NCBI RefSeq assembly: GCF_024171485.1
Contig: NZ_JALJZX010000001.1
Location: 806,001-870,000, forward strand
DNA: 64,000 nucleotides
Direction: 5' to 3'
Origin: Chryseobacterium sp. HSC-36S06
GTDB lineage: Bacteria > Bacteroidota > Bacteroidia > Flavobacteriales > Weeksellaceae
Below the pieces are notes generated by a model. It worked only from the letters and a program-made list of their open reading frames with translations, searched no databases and had not been told where the DNA came from. Positions 8,787-17,683 of the stretch are shown piece by piece (the first letter of the stretch is position 1; each line of letters begins with the position of its first letter). The position numbers and the translations under genes are program-made.

Positions 8787-9737
8787 ATGAGAAAAATATA
8801 TACGTTATTTTTCGTTTTAGTGTTTTTTGTTCAGTACAAAAGCCAGGAAACGCTCCCTTATTATCAGCAGTACCTGCTCGAAGGCGATTTCCTTTTTAAT
8901 CCTGCGCTTTATGGCAAAACCGACGATGTGGTGTTGAATTTAAATTATCAGAAACAGTTTTCACAATTTGCGGAGTCACCCAATGTACAGTCCATCGGGC
9001 TGCACGCCAATATCTTCGACCGTGTTGGCGCCGGACTTTCGTTTTTCCGCGACCAGAACGGTCCGGTTTCCTCGAACGGAATCGGCGCCGGTGCTTCTTA
9101 TTTTATTCCTATTGATGACGATGGCGAAAGAAAAAGCCAGTTCTCTTTTGGTACCAACGTGAATTTTTATAATATGAACATCGACCTCGGGAAACTGAAT
9201 CCTCAGGATCCGGGGGATCCCACGCTGGCTTCAGATACCAACAGTCTCTTCCTTGTCTATGCGAATCTTGGGATGGCGGTGACTTTCCGGAATTTCTTTG
9301 CCGGGGTTTCTGTAAATGATATTGCGCTGACCAATGATATTCCTATCGTTAACGGCATTGAGCCCGAACCAACTAAATTTATCCTGAACGCGGGCTATGA
9401 TTACTACCTTACCGAGCAGTTTTATGTATCTCCGTCGGTGCTGATGAATTTCAATACCAATTCATCCAGAATCACCGATATGAATTTAATGGCGACCATT
9501 TTGGGCGAAGAAAATTCGTTTTCTGCCGGAGCCAGTTTCAGAACCTCAAAGAACCAGTTCGGAAGCCAGAATCTGGGAATTTCGCCCATCCTGAAAGCGA
9601 CCGTAAACAATTTCTTTTTTGGCGCAAGCTATAATTTCGGACTTTCAGATATACAGCAGTATGCCGGCAGCAGTTTTATGCTGAGCGTTGGGTATAATAT
9701 CGAAAACTTTATCAATACGAGAGGGTACAGGTATTAG
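8787..9737 (+). CDS. PorP/SprF-family type IX secretion membrane protein
   Basis: The 316-residue product has a signal peptide (MRKIYTLFFVLVFFVQYKSQ), then the family hallmark of an N-terminal QQYLLEGDFLFNPALYG segment and a repeated aromatic/Gly beta-strand pattern to the C-terminus, as in outer-membrane PorP/SprF proteins. These proteins partner with T9SS cargo of the type B sorting class or gliding machinery. The gene is not next to other por/spr genes, so it is probably one of several paralogues in the genome and its cargo is unknown. Confidence 0.88.
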   Translation: MRKIYTLFFVLVFFVQYKSQETLPYYQQYLLEGDFLFNPALYGKTDDVVLNLNYQKQFSQFAESPNVQSIGLHANIFDRVGAGLSFFRDQNGPVSSNGIGAGASYFIPIDDDGERKSQFSFGTNVNFYNMNIDLGKLNPQDPGDPTLASDTNSLFLVYANLGMAVTFRNFFAGVSVNDIALTNDIPIVNGIEPEPTKFILNAGYDYYLTEQFYVSPSVLMNFNTNSSRITDMNLMATILGEENSFSAGASFRTSKNQFGSQNLGISPILKATVNNFFFGASYNFGLSDIQQYAGSSFMLSVGYNIENFINTRGYRY

Positions 9738-9857
9738 GATGCCGGGTGTCTGATGCCGGTTGTCTGATGCTGGGTGTCTGCTGTTTGATGCTTGGTGTTT
9801 GATGCTTGATGTCTGATGTCTGATGCTGGATGCTGGAAGTTTGATGCTTGATGTCAG
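9738..9857. repeat. 7-bp G-strand quasi-tandem tract (GATGCTG/GGTGTCT type)
   Basis: About 16 degenerate heptamers such as GATGCTG, GGTGTCT, GATGTCT and GATGCTT follow the porP stop directly. A C-rich version on the same strand (9898-9964, ACCCATC/ACACCCC type) runs up to the hemW start codon. The spacer therefore has little ordinary promoter sequence, and hemW may depend on read-through from porP. Confidence 0.75.
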
Positions 9858-9966
9858 TAAATGACAGAATACATCTGAAGTTCTAAACTTAAAATTTTCA
9901 CCAACAGCCACCCAATCACCCATCACCTAACACCCCACCTCCCGAACCCATCACCCCGCAACAGAC

Positions 9967-11094
9967 ATGATCTACCTTCATATTCCTTTCTGCAAGCAGA
10001 AATGCAGTTACTGCAACTTTCATTTTTCTACTTCTTTGAATTTTAAGGAAGAGATGATTGTTGCGATAAAAAAGGAGATTTTTCTGCGCAAAGACGAACT
10101 TCAGAACAGAAACCTGAAATCCCTTTATTTCGGCGGCGGAACCCCTTCCATCCTGAAAGTCGATGAACTGAAATCAATCATTGATGAGGTTCTGAAATAT
10201 TTCAGTTTTAATGAAGATATCGAAATTACCCTTGAAGCCAATCCCGACGATCTGGACCAGTCATTTTTGAAAGAACTTTCACGAACTGAAATCAACCGTC
10301 TGTCGATCGGAACCCAAAGTTTTTTTAATGAAGATCTTATGCTGATGAACCGTGCCCACAACGCCGGTGAAGCGGAATCTTCCATCAAACGGGCGCAGGA
10401 TTTCGGATTCGAAAATATCAGTATTGACCTGATTTACGGGTCGCCGACCTCGAATTTTGAGATTTGGAAAGAAAATCTCAACAAAACCATTGAACTCGAG
10501 GTTCCGCATGTCTCGTCATATGCTTTAACCGTGGAACCGAAAACAGCCCTGAACCAGTGGATTAAACAGCAAAAAGTTGCTGCACCGAAAGAAGCGGAAC
10601 AGAACCGCGAATTTTATTATATGTCGGATTTTCTGAAAGATCATGGTTTCGATCATTATGAAATTTCGAATTTTGGGAAACCGGGTTTTCATTCCCGTCA
10701 CAATTCCGCCTATTGGAAATCACATGAATATTTAGGAATCGGTCCTTCTGCCCATTCGTACAATGGCAGCAACAAAAGAAGCTGGAATGTCGCCAACAAT
10801 AAACTGTATATCAATGCTCTTGAAAAAAATACGGTTCCGAGCGAAAGCGAAATTTTATCGGAAGCCGATCAGTTTAACGAAATGCTCATGATTGGTTTAA
10901 GAACGGTTTGGGGCGTTGATCTGAATGTTTTAAATGAAAGATTCAGTCAAGAAGTTCTGGCGCATCTTCAGAAAGAAATTCAGTTTAAACTTGGAGAAGG
11001 ACTTTTAATCAGAGAAAACAGCCACCTGAAAATTCCTGAAAAACACTGGTTTATGGCCGATGGGATTGCCTCGGACCTTTTTATGGTGAGGTGA
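9967..11094 (+). CDS. hemW: Radical SAM heme chaperone HemW
   Basis: The 375-residue protein begins MIYLHIPFCKQKCSYCNF, the CxxxCxxC cluster motif of radical SAM enzymes with the extra cysteine seen in HemW/HemN-like proteins. It also has the GGGTPS motif (residues 57-62), a SAM-binding motif near LSIGTQSF, and the HemN C-terminal domain. HemW proteins deliver heme to membrane enzymes and are distinct from true HemN, which has a longer N-terminus. It is not linked to other heme genes here. Confidence 0.92.
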   Translation: MIYLHIPFCKQKCSYCNFHFSTSLNFKEEMIVAIKKEIFLRKDELQNRNLKSLYFGGGTPSILKVDELKSIIDEVLKYFSFNEDIEITLEANPDDLDQSFLKELSRTEINRLSIGTQSFFNEDLMLMNRAHNAGEAESSIKRAQDFGFENISIDLIYGSPTSNFEIWKENLNKTIELEVPHVSSYALTVEPKTALNQWIKQQKVAAPKEAEQNREFYYMSDFLKDHGFDHYEISNFGKPGFHSRHNSAYWKSHEYLGIGPSAHSYNGSNKRSWNVANNKLYINALEKNTVPSESEILSEADQFNEMLMIGLRTVWGVDLNVLNERFSQEVLAHLQKEIQFKLGEGLLIRENSHLKIPEKHWFMADGIASDLFMVR

Positions 11095-11100
11095 GGAATT

Positions 11101-11217
11101 TGTTTTACCACAGCGGGCACAGCGGTTTAACGGAGGGCACCGGAAACTTTTATGAATGAGATTTTTACCACAGTGAGCACAGGGATTTTCACGGAGGGCA
11201 CTGAGAAACTTTTAGGA
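11101..11217. repeat. Direct repeat of about 60 bp (ACCACAG..GCACAG..ACGGAGGGCAC)
   Basis: Two imperfect copies (about 11101-11157 and 11161-11217) share TTTTACCACAG, GAGCACAGG or GGGCACAGC, and ACGGAGGGCAC. A third fragment of the same type (GTGCACAGAGGCTTTCAC) lies at about 12445-12465. No gene is seen in 11095-11388. Confidence 0.65.
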
Positions 11218-11388
11218 GTGTAAGGTTGAAATATTTTTTGGAGCTGGATGAAGGACGCGCGGGGTGTCAAGAATATTGCACCCGCAAAATCAGCGAAATC
11301 AGCGGGAGGCTTCACTGAATCAACGGTACAATCTGTTAACAAACATCAAACATCTGACACCCCGCATCCAGCATCCCATCATTTTTCT

Positions 11389-11396
11389 TATTTTTG
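11389..11396 (+). promoter_or_regulatory. -7 box of murI
   Basis: TATTTTTG matches TAnnTTTG and lies 16 bases before the TTG at 11413. The longer open frame upstream consists of repeat DNA and would begin before the promoter, so it is rejected. Confidence 0.55.
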
Positions 11397-11412
11397 CACA
11401 AAATTCTTTCCC

Positions 11413-12243
11413 TTGAAAAAGAAAAAACAGGATTTCAGCCATCTTTCTGCAAAACAGCCTATTGGGATTTTCGATTCCGGTGTTGGAGGTTTAACGGTTG
11501 CTAAGGAAATCAAAAGACTTTTGCCTCACGAGGATCTTATCTATTTCGGTGATACCAAGCACCTTCCGTACGGAGAAAAATCCAGGGAAGCAATCGTAGG
11601 TTATTCCACCAAAATCACCAGTTTTCTTCTCGAGAAAAACTGCAAAGCGATCGTAATTGCCTGTAATTCTGCCACCGCAAATGCCTTGAAAGAGGTTCTG
11701 GACCTGGTAGACGAAACGGTTCCGGTTATCGATGTGATCAATCCTGTAGCGGAAAAAGTGTCGTATGAAATTCACAACAATGTGGGTGTGATTGCTACGA
11801 AAGCGACTGTAAATTCAGGGCTTTATAAAAAATCGATCCGTAAGCACAATAAATTCATTAAAGTAGACGAACTGGCGACGCCGCTTCTGGTGCCGGCGAT
11901 TGAGGAAGGTTTTAAAAACCATCCGATAACGCATTCCATCATCTATAACTACCTCAGTAACAGTAAGCTGAAGAATATCGAAACTTTAATTCTGGGCTGT
12001 ACGCATTATCCGCTTCTGATTGACGAAATCCGTCAGTATTACGGAAACCGCGTGAGGGTCATTGATTCACCGAGTATTGTTGCGAACCAGTTAAAGATGA
12101 TTCTGGAAAAACACCATCTGCTGAATGATAAAAATCCGGACCCGAAATACCAGTTCTATCTTTCGGATCTCACCAAAAACTTCGAGAAAATATCAAAGAA
12201 ATTCTTCGGAAATTCGATTGAACTGGAATTGAAGACGCTTTGA
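11413..12243 (+). CDS. murI: Glutamate racemase
   Basis: MurI makes D-glutamate for peptidoglycan. From the TTG at 11413 the product has 276 residues, the normal length. The family motifs are clear: GIFDSGVGGLTVAKEI at the N-terminus, the first catalytic cysteine in VIACNSATANAL and the second in LILGCTHYPLL. An in-frame extension of 55 residues upstream exists but is repeat DNA located before the -7 box. There is no ATG between that extension and the conserved start, so TTG is the likely initiation codon. Confidence 0.93.
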   Translation: MKKKKQDFSHLSAKQPIGIFDSGVGGLTVAKEIKRLLPHEDLIYFGDTKHLPYGEKSREAIVGYSTKITSFLLEKNCKAIVIACNSATANALKEVLDLVDETVPVIDVINPVAEKVSYEIHNNVGVIATKATVNSGLYKKSIRKHNKFIKVDELATPLLVPAIEEGFKNHPITHSIIYNYLSNSKLKNIETLILGCTHYPLLIDEIRQYYGNRVRVIDSPSIVANQLKMILEKHHLLNDKNPDPKYQFYLSDLTKNFEKISKKFFGNSIELELKTL

Positions 12244-12597
12244 TGGGGGGATGCTGGGTGTTGGATGTTAGATGCTTGCTGCTGGAGTCGAAGCTTGAAA
12301 ATTTAAAGCAAGGAATTTTTAATGGGATTTAGTCTCGCTGATGATGCAGATGATGCAGATTTTATCAGTAAACCACTAATCCACCAGCCCACCAAACCTG
12401 AACCTTAGCCTTAACCTGAACCTCATTCTCACCCTCAACCCCAGAGTGCACAGAGGCTTTCACAGCGAGCATCGATTGTAGTGTGCCTTCTGTTTTATTT
12501 ACACCGCTCACCTTTTTTGGTCTTTTGAACAGCTTAAAAGGCAGGAACTTTTGTCACTATTGCGGTAAAGACCTGAAGAGCAATTTCCTTCTCAGCC
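12244..12597. repeat. Gene-free spacer with 7-bp, 6-bp and CAGAG-type repeats
   Basis: The spacer between convergent murI and rsmD has a heptamer tract (12242-12290), a GATGATGCA duplication (about 12340-12358), a C-strand hexamer tract of the AACCTT/AACCTC kind (12399-12443) and a CACAGAG motif. At about 12520-12590 a plus-strand frame reads NFCHYCGKDLKSNF, which resembles half of a zinc ribbon, but without a start or intact gene around it. Confidence 0.6.
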
Positions 12598-13197
12598 CTA
12601 ATCCTTATCGTCAACCTTATCCTCAGCCTCCGCCTCAACCTCATTCGGTTTAAAGAAAGAGAAACTCACATTTCCGTATTTTCTCGTGTCGAGCAAGTTC
12701 GGGTGCTGCAGCTTCATGCGGCTTTGGTGTTCGAGAATGAAAACACCGTTTTCCTTAACGTAATTATTGTTCAGCACCAGCGAAATCAGTTCCTCATATT
12801 TTTTTTCCTCCATATCAAAAGGTGGGTCAGCCACGACAATCTCATACGATTTGCGGTTTCGGTTCTTTTTTAAGAATTCAAAAACGTCTCCCCGGTTTAC
12901 TTTTACCTGCATCGCCATTTCCAGTTCTGCGGCGGTGGCATGAATAAATCCCGAGTGTTTCGCGTTCATTTCTACGGAATTCACATCATTGCAGCCTCTG
13001 GAAGCAAACTCAAGTGAAATGGAGCCGATTCCGGCAAAGAGATCGAGCACTGAACTTGATGCGATGTCAAGGTCAAATCGGTTTTCAATAATGCTGAAGA
13101 GTGCTTCCTTTGCAAAATCGGTGGTAGGTCTTACTTCAAAATTTTTGGGTGCGGAAATTCTTTTGGATTTCCATTTTCCGGATATGATTCTATACAT
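12598..13197 (-). CDS. rsmD: 16S rRNA (guanine-966 N2)-methyltransferase
   Basis: The 199-residue protein begins MYRIISGKWKSKRI and has the RsmD motifs RPTTDFAKEALFSII, the SAM-binding loop VLDLFAGIGSISLE and the catalytic VADPPFDM. It methylates G966 of 16S rRNA. The ATG at 13197 matches the conserved start; the open frame continues 36 residues upstream but only through heptamer repeat DNA. The last 14 residues are an acidic, alternating EVEAEAEDKVDDKD coded by a hexamer repeat, suggesting that the original C-terminus was overwritten. It lies downstream of the DUF3822 gene, a common arrangement in Flavobacteriia. Confidence 0.93.
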   Translation of the reverse strand: MYRIISGKWKSKRISAPKNFEVRPTTDFAKEALFSIIENRFDLDIASSSVLDLFAGIGSISLEFASRGCNDVNSVEMNAKHSGFIHATAAELEMAMQVKVNRGDVFEFLKKNRNRKSYEIVVADPPFDMEEKKYEELISLVLNNNYVKENGVFILEHQSRMKLQHPNLLDTRKYGNVSFSFFKPNEVEAEAEDKVDDKD

Positions 13198-13310
13198 AAT
13201 GTTGGGTTTTGGGTTTTGGGTGATGGGTGTTGGGTGTTGGGTGATGGTTGGTGGTTGGTGGTTGCTGGATGGTGGGTGTTGGCTGTCTGTTGCTGGGTGT
13301 TTCATCAGGT
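13198..13310. repeat. 7-bp G-strand tract abutting the rsmD start codon
   Basis: Heptamers such as GGTGTTG, GGTGATG and GGTTGGT run on the plus strand from the base next to the rsmD ATG back to about 13300. A promoter for rsmD within this stretch is not visible, so transcription from the DUF3822 gene is likely. A shorter C-rich tract follows at 13378-13410. Confidence 0.7.
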
Positions 13311-13411
13311 TTATTTCTAAAAGCGATGATGTGATTCATTATTTTAAAGGATTCATTTGGGAACGAAACTTTTCTTACATCCCGCATCCATCACCCCACA
13401 TCCAGCCGATA

Positions 13412-14131
13412 TTACCCATTCATCACAAAATTCCGCTTCGGAATGTTATCAAAAACAATCTTCAGATGCTTTACGAATTTTCTGAGTTCAGTAATGAAAG
13501 TCTCGTTTTCTGTGGTTTCACCGTACACGAAAAAGTGCGTTTCATTAATTCCGAACCCGATCTTGCTTAAGGTGAACATGATGAAATAAAGAAAATCAAC
13601 TTCGGAATTCACGTCCAGATTGTTATACAGCACCATTTTCTTCTGGTCGAAGGCGAAAAACTCGCATTGGTGATGATAAAGGTTGATATGGATTTCCTTC
13701 TGATTTCTGAGGTTCAAGGACTGCAGGAATTTTTCGCCTGAGAAGTTAAATTTCGCCGGAATGTTCTTTTCTTTGATCTGCCCGTAATATTTTTTAGGAA
13801 AGGTATAATAAAACTGAACGCCCAATTTTTTGTTGACAGAAAGCATCAATTCTTCATTTTCTCTGTCTACAGGCGCATTAAAAGCAATTAAATCGTACCC
13901 CAGATCGTGTTCTGAAAATCCCTGAGGCATTACGGTGAAGTGGTTCAGCGCAGAGACTACAGAGATTTCGCTGAAGTTTTTCTTTGCCAGGATTTCATCC
14001 AGTTTTTGGGCGACTGTTTCGCCCGGATTTTCTTCCTCAGCAAAATAAGAATGTTCCTCTAAAACGGTTTTGTTTTTGGAAATCTGGTACTGCAAACCGT
14101 CTTTGATGAAAAGTAGCGAAAGTTTCTGCAT
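13412..14131 (-). CDS. DUF3822-family protein
   Basis: The 239-residue protein starts MQKLSLLFIKDGLQYQISK and resembles the DUF3822 family of Bacteroidota, which has an actin-like or ribonuclease-H-like fold by inference and is commonly encoded just before rsmD. There is no signal peptide or membrane segment. The function is unknown. The separation from rsmD (214 bases) is filled by repeats. Confidence 0.78.
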   Translation of the reverse strand: MQKLSLLFIKDGLQYQISKNKTVLEEHSYFAEEENPGETVAQKLDEILAKKNFSEISVVSALNHFTVMPQGFSEHDLGYDLIAFNAPVDRENEELMLSVNKKLGVQFYYTFPKKYYGQIKEKNIPAKFNFSGEKFLQSLNLRNQKEIHINLYHHQCEFFAFDQKKMVLYNNLDVNSEVDFLYFIMFTLSKIGFGINETHFFVYGETTENETFITELRKFVKHLKIVFDNIPKRNFVMNG

Positions 14132-14695
14132 AATTTTTTGTCGTGAGCAAATTTAATAAAAAAAAAGAAGTGTTGGATGTCCGGTGTTGGGTGCGCGATG
14201 CGGGAGGTTTATGATTTGTTGATGTGATGAGGCGGTGGAAGGTTTGCTGATTGATAAGGTGGTGGACTGGATATCAATTGCTCACTCAATCACTCAATCA
14301 CCCGACCACTCCGCCACTTGCCCGGCACCCAGCAAATTACCCATCGTTCATCACTCATGAATTGGGAAAAGTTTTTTTCAAACCGGTTTGCTTTCAACTT
14401 TGTCAAAGTATTATTACGCTGTTTAAAACTTTGACAAAGTAACATTCACGTGGATGAGTATTTAAACATGGTTTAAAGAGCCCCTCTTCATCGGGATGAA
14501 AAAGTTCGGGATGAAAGCCGATTTAATCCAGCCCCGTCACTGGGGAGCTGAGCGAAACAGAAATCTTTTTTGCAAAGCAATAGCCCTCAACCTCAACCCC
14601 AACCTTAACCTTAACCTCAATCTCAACCTCTACGCCCTGATGCTAATCATATTTCAAGTCGGAAGAAAAACCTACTTTTACCTGAAATATTGATT
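14132..14695. other. Gene-free spacer with 7-8 bp and hexamer tracts
   Basis: This 564-base stretch has a G-strand heptamer tract (about 14170-14215), an 8-bp C-strand tract (CACTCAAT type, about 14278-14340), an inverted pair of ACTTTGTCAAAGT motifs (14396-14443, listed separately) and a C-strand hexamer tract (14584-14633, AACCTT/AACCTC type). Open frames over it are low-complexity translations of the repeats and are not called. Confidence 0.6.
14396..14443. repeat. Inverted pair of ACTTTGTCAAAGT motifs
   Basis: ACTTTGTCAAAGT at about 14397-14409 and its complement ACTTTGACAAAGT at about 14428-14440 face each other over 18 bases. Each is itself nearly palindromic. The same pair with similar spacing occurs at 18936-18980. 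Confidence 0.7.
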
Positions 14696-15016
14696 ATGAA
14701 AAATCTTCTTATCATTTTCCTTATGTTGTCAGGAATTAGCATCAGTTCCCAAACAAACCAACAGAAAGCCCAGATTGTCGAAGCAGCGTGCGGACAATGC
14801 CAGTTTAAGATGCAGGGGAAAAAAGGATGTGACCTTGCTGTAAGAATCGGTGGGAAATCTTATTTTGTTGAAGGCACAAAAATCGATGACCATGGTGACG
14901 CCCATTCAAAAGAAGGGTTCTGCAACGCGGTCCGGAAAGCTGAAGTCAGCGGAGAAGTAAAGGACGGAAAATTTGTAGCCACCTCCTTTAAACTGCTGCC
15001 TGCGGAGAAAAAGTGA
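14696..15016 (+). CDS. Small exported Cys-rich protein (DUF6370-like)
   Basis: The 106-residue product has a clear signal peptide (MKNLLIIFLMLSGISISSQ) and a mature part with four cysteines, at about residues 32 and 35 (CGQC), 45 (GCDLAV) and 76 (GFCNAV). The motif order fits the small periplasmic DUF6370 family of Bacteroidota as I recall it, for which no activity is established; CxxC suggests metal binding or a disulphide. The ATG at 14696 is preferred over the TTG two codons earlier. A TACTTTTA box just upstream is close to a -7 element. Confidence 0.75.
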   Translation: MKNLLIIFLMLSGISISSQTNQQKAQIVEAACGQCQFKMQGKKGCDLAVRIGGKSYFVEGTKIDDHGDAHSKEGFCNAVRKAEVSGEVKDGKFVATSFKLLPAEKK

Positions 15017-15208
15017 GATTACTGGTTGTCGGATGATGGTTGTTGGTAGAGTTTATCCGAAAGTTTAAAAATGCTTCGTGAGAATTCCTAATCTCCTGGA
15101 CTTATTATCCCTCATCTCTTACCTCTCATGTCTATTGCCTATCACTGATCGCTCATCACTGATGAGTTCCCTCAACCTCAACCTCAACCTCAACCTTAGC
15201 CTTATACT
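15017..15208. repeat. Spacer with GGATGATGG and AACCTC tracts
   Basis: A short heptamer tract follows the small exported protein (about 15019-15050). A C-strand hexamer tract (CTCAACCTCAACC type, 15169-15203) ends six bases before the stop codon of the Smr gene on the other strand. Confidence 0.65.
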
Positions 15209-15703
15209 TTACCGCAGCGTCACCATCACACTTCCCCGCTGATGATAGAAAAAATCATAGTCATCAAATTCCAGATTTGTCTGTCCGACAAGGTAATCGT
15301 GTACCATACGCTGTAACACTCCATCACCGATGCCGTGGATGATTTCCAGTTTCTTGAGGTTGTTGGTCCTGCAGAATGCGATGGTCTCCTCCAGTTTTTC
15401 CTTCTGCAGGAAGATCCGTTCAAACGCATTATAATCTGAAGGGTTTTTTACCAGATTTTCGAAATGCAGATCAAGTACCATGTGCTTTCTGTTATGTTTT
15501 TTGGAAAGCGGTTTCGCGGCCTCCGCTTTGCGAACTGTTGCCACGTTTTCGTAAATCTCTGGATTCTGAAGCACGACTTTTTCTTTACGTTCCTGATGCG
15601 TAAAGCCGTGTTCATCCCTGAAAACGATCACTGCTCCTTTTACAGAAGTAATGGTGCCTTTAAGATTGTCATCAATGACCGATATTTTATCGCCTATTTT
15701 CAT
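15209..15703 (-). CDS. Smr-domain protein
   Basis: The 164-residue protein starts MKIGDKISVIDDNLKG, an SH3-like KOW-type N-terminal domain, and has an Smr domain from about residue 85 with VLDLHFENLV (the LDLHG-type motif), the IIHGIGDGVLQRMVHDYL motif and a C-terminal YHQRGSVMVTL. Smr domains are nucleases acting on branched DNA or collided-ribosome mRNA; this stand-alone form lacks MutS. The open frame extends 47 residues upstream through repeat DNA, but the ATG at 15703 is fixed by a -7 box at 15721-15728. Confidence 0.87.
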   Translation of the reverse strand: MKIGDKISVIDDNLKGTITSVKGAVIVFRDEHGFTHQERKEKVVLQNPEIYENVATVRKAEAAKPLSKKHNRKHMVLDLHFENLVKNPSDYNAFERIFLQKEKLEETIAFCRTNNLKKLEIIHGIGDGVLQRMVHDYLVGQTNLEFDDYDFFYHQRGSVMVTLR

Positions 15704-15720
15704 GGGTGGATTGAATGAGG

Positions 15721-15728
15721 CAAAAATA
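15721..15728 (-). promoter_or_regulatory. -7 box of the Smr gene
   Basis: TATTTTTG on the minus strand lies 18 bases before the ATG at 15703, implying a leader of only about ten bases. It rules out the longer frame that begins further upstream. Confidence 0.55.
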
Positions 15729-15739
15729 GGGAATTCTTG

Positions 15740-16135
15740 GGGATGTTTGGTGATGGGTGATGGATGTCGGGTGAGGGGTGCTGGAAGTTGGATGAAGATC
15801 GCAATTTGATAATTTGATGAAGTGGCGATGGATGGTTTGATCATCTGATAAGGTAGGTGACCCGCGATTAATTGGGCTCACCAAAATCACGCGACCACTC
15901 CTTCACTTGTCTTCACCCATCATCCTTCACCCCGCACCCATCAAGGTACCCATCATTCATCCTCTGCCGATGCCTGAGGGTCTCGAAGGCGGAGGAAGAG
16001 GGAAGCTGATAGGATAGGTTGATTTGATAATTTGTTGATGTGATGAAGCGCCGGCCTCACCAAATCACTAAACCACCTAACCACTCCTTCACTTGCCTTC
16101 ACCCATCATCCCGCACCCAACACCCCACTGAATTC
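15740..16135. repeat. Gene-free spacer with repeated 7-8 bp tracts and duplicated block
   Basis: G-strand tracts alternate with C-strand tracts. Two blocks share the order GATTTGATAATTTG/GATGAAG..., then CCACTCCTTCACTTG and TCACCCATCATCC (about 15795-15950 and 16015-16130), so the spacer contains a degenerate duplication of about 110 bp. No gene is supported. The glyA promoter follows. Confidence 0.6.
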
Positions 16136-16190
16136 AAATAAGTCCTGAACTTTCTCTGAAATGTCCCAAATTCTTACCGAAAAATTTACG

Positions 16191-16198
16191 TATTTTTG
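16191..16198 (+). promoter_or_regulatory. -7 box of glyA
   Basis: TATTTTTG matches TAnnTTTG, 38 bases before the glyA ATG. Confidence 0.5.
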
Positions 16199-16236
16199 GA
16201 TTCTTAATAATCATTTATCAATAATAACTCAGAAAT

Positions 16237-17502
16237 ATGGATCCAATTTTCGACCTTATCGAACAGGAAAAACAAAGACAAACGCACGGAATTGAACTTA
16301 TCGCTTCAGAAAATTTCGTTTCAGATAACGTGATGAAGGCTATGGGCAGTGTCCTCACCAACAAATATGCGGAAGGCTATCCGGGCAGACGCTATTACGG
16401 CGGCTGTGAAGTGGTGGACGAAGTGGAAACGCTGGCCATCGAACGTGCAAAAGAGCTTTTCGGAGTAGAATATGCGAATGTTCAGCCGCATTCCGGTTCT
16501 CAGGCGAATGCTGCGATCTATCTTTCTGTCCTTAAGCCCGGTGATAAAATTTTAGGGCTTGATCTTTCCATGGGCGGACACCTTACCCACGGGTCTTTCG
16601 TGAACTTTTCAGGAATCCAGTACAACGCCAATTTCTATGGTGTAGACCGTGAAAGCGGACTGATCGATTATGAAGCCATGCGACAGAAAGCTTTGGAAGT
16701 AAAACCTAAAATGATGATCGCGGGTTATTCTGCGTATTCCAGAGATATTGATTTTAAGAAATTCCGTGAAGTGGCCGATGAAGTGGGCGCTACCCTTTGG
16801 GCAGATATCGCTCATCCTGCAGGATTGATCGCGAAAGGACTGCTGAGTTCGCCTTTCGAACACTGTCATGTAGTGACCACCACTACCCATAAAACCCTGA
16901 GAGGTCCGAGAGGCGGTCTTATTATGATGGGCAAAGATTTTGAAAATACTTACGGACATAAAACTCCAAAAGGCGAAACCAAACTGATGAGCGCGGTGCT
17001 CGACAGTGCGGTGTTCCCGGGAATTCAGGGCGGTCCGCTCGAGCATGTGATCGCTGCAAAAGCGGTGGCGTTCGCCGAAGCGATTGATCCGAAATTCGAA
17101 ACCTACGCAAAACAGGTTGTCGCCAATGCCCGTGCCTTAGCTAAAGCAATGACCGAAAATGGTTTTGATATTGTAAGCGGCGGAACCGACAATCACCTGA
17201 TGCTCGTAGACCTCAGAAATAAAAACGTCAACGGTAAGGAAACCGAGAAAGCGCTGGTAAAAGCCGACATCACCTGCAACAAAAACATGGTGCCTTTTGA
17301 TGATAAATCAGCCTTCACCACTTCCGGAATCCGTCTGGGTACCGCTGCTATCACCACGCGCGGACTTAAAGAAGACGATATGGCTACGATCGCCGGACTC
17401 ATCAATGACGTCGTAATGAATCTAAAAGATGAAACCGTAATCGCCGGTGTCCGCAAAAAAGTGAATGCGCTGATGGATGCGAAACCGCTGTTTCAGTATT
17501 AA
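16237..17502 (+). CDS. glyA: Serine hydroxymethyltransferase
   Basis: GlyA converts serine and tetrahydrofolate to glycine and 5,10-methylene-tetrahydrofolate with PLP. The 421-residue length is standard. Visible motifs are [12 protein letters not shown] near the N-terminus, the [14 protein letters not shown] segment, and the PLP-lysine motif [13 protein letters not shown] with Lys near 219. The start ATG follows a -7 box and a strong terminator lies about 130 bases after the stop, so it is probably monocistronic. Confidence 0.98.
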   Translation: MDPIFDLIEQEKQRQTHGIELIASENFVSDNVMKAMGSVLTNKYAEGYPGRRYYGGCEVVDEVETLAIERAKELFGVEYANVQPHSGSQANAAIYLSVLKPGDKILGLDLSMGGHLTHGSFVNFSGIQYNANFYGVDRESGLIDYEAMRQKALEVKPKMMIAGYSAYSRDIDFKKFREVADEVGATLWADIAHPAGLIAKGLLSSPFEHCHVVTTTTHKTLRGPRGGLIMMGKDFENTYGHKTPKGETKLMSAVLDSAVFPGIQGGPLEHVIAAKAVAFAEAIDPKFETYAKQVVANARALAKAMTENGFDIVSGGTDNHLMLVDLRNKNVNGKETEKALVKADITCNKNMVPFDDKSAFTTSGIRLGTAAITTRGLKEDDMATIAGLINDVVMNLKDETVIAGVRKKVNALMDAKPLFQY

Positions 17503-17629
17503 GGGCTTGGAGCGGGATGATGGATGCTGGATGCTCGGTGAGGAATGTTGAAGAATCGATGCGGAATGCTGGGTAATGGACGCCAGATAGGAATGAAGGA
17601 TGTAGTATTTTTATTGCCCCATCATACGC

Positions 17630-17683
17630 AAAAAAATCAGCTTCTTTTACCCCGACCCTAAAGGGAGTGAAGCTGATTTTTTT
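17630..17683. terminator. Bidirectional-looking terminator after glyA
   Basis: A 15-bp stem (AAAAAAATCAGCTTC with its complement) encloses a 24-base loop containing a small CCCT-AA-AGGG hairpin, and ends in a T run on the plus strand and on the minus strand. A heptamer tract (17515-17600) lies between the glyA stop and this hairpin. Confidence 0.75.

Noticed and set aside
9738..9964. Possible CRISPR-like array of short repeats
   Set aside because: Units are 7 bp, degenerate and contiguous, with no spacers and no cas genes. The same holds for the other short-repeat tracts.
11248..11412. N-terminal extension of the murI frame by 55 residues
   Set aside because: It is translated repeat DNA located before the TATTTTTG -7 box, and MurI homologues start at about the TTG used here.
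13198..13305. N-terminal extension of the rsmD frame (MKHPATDSQHPP...)
   Set aside because: Low-complexity translation of a heptamer tract; RsmD proteins start at MYRIISG.
15704..15844. N-terminal extension of the Smr gene
   Set aside because: The extension spans the -7 box at 15721-15728 and repeat DNA.
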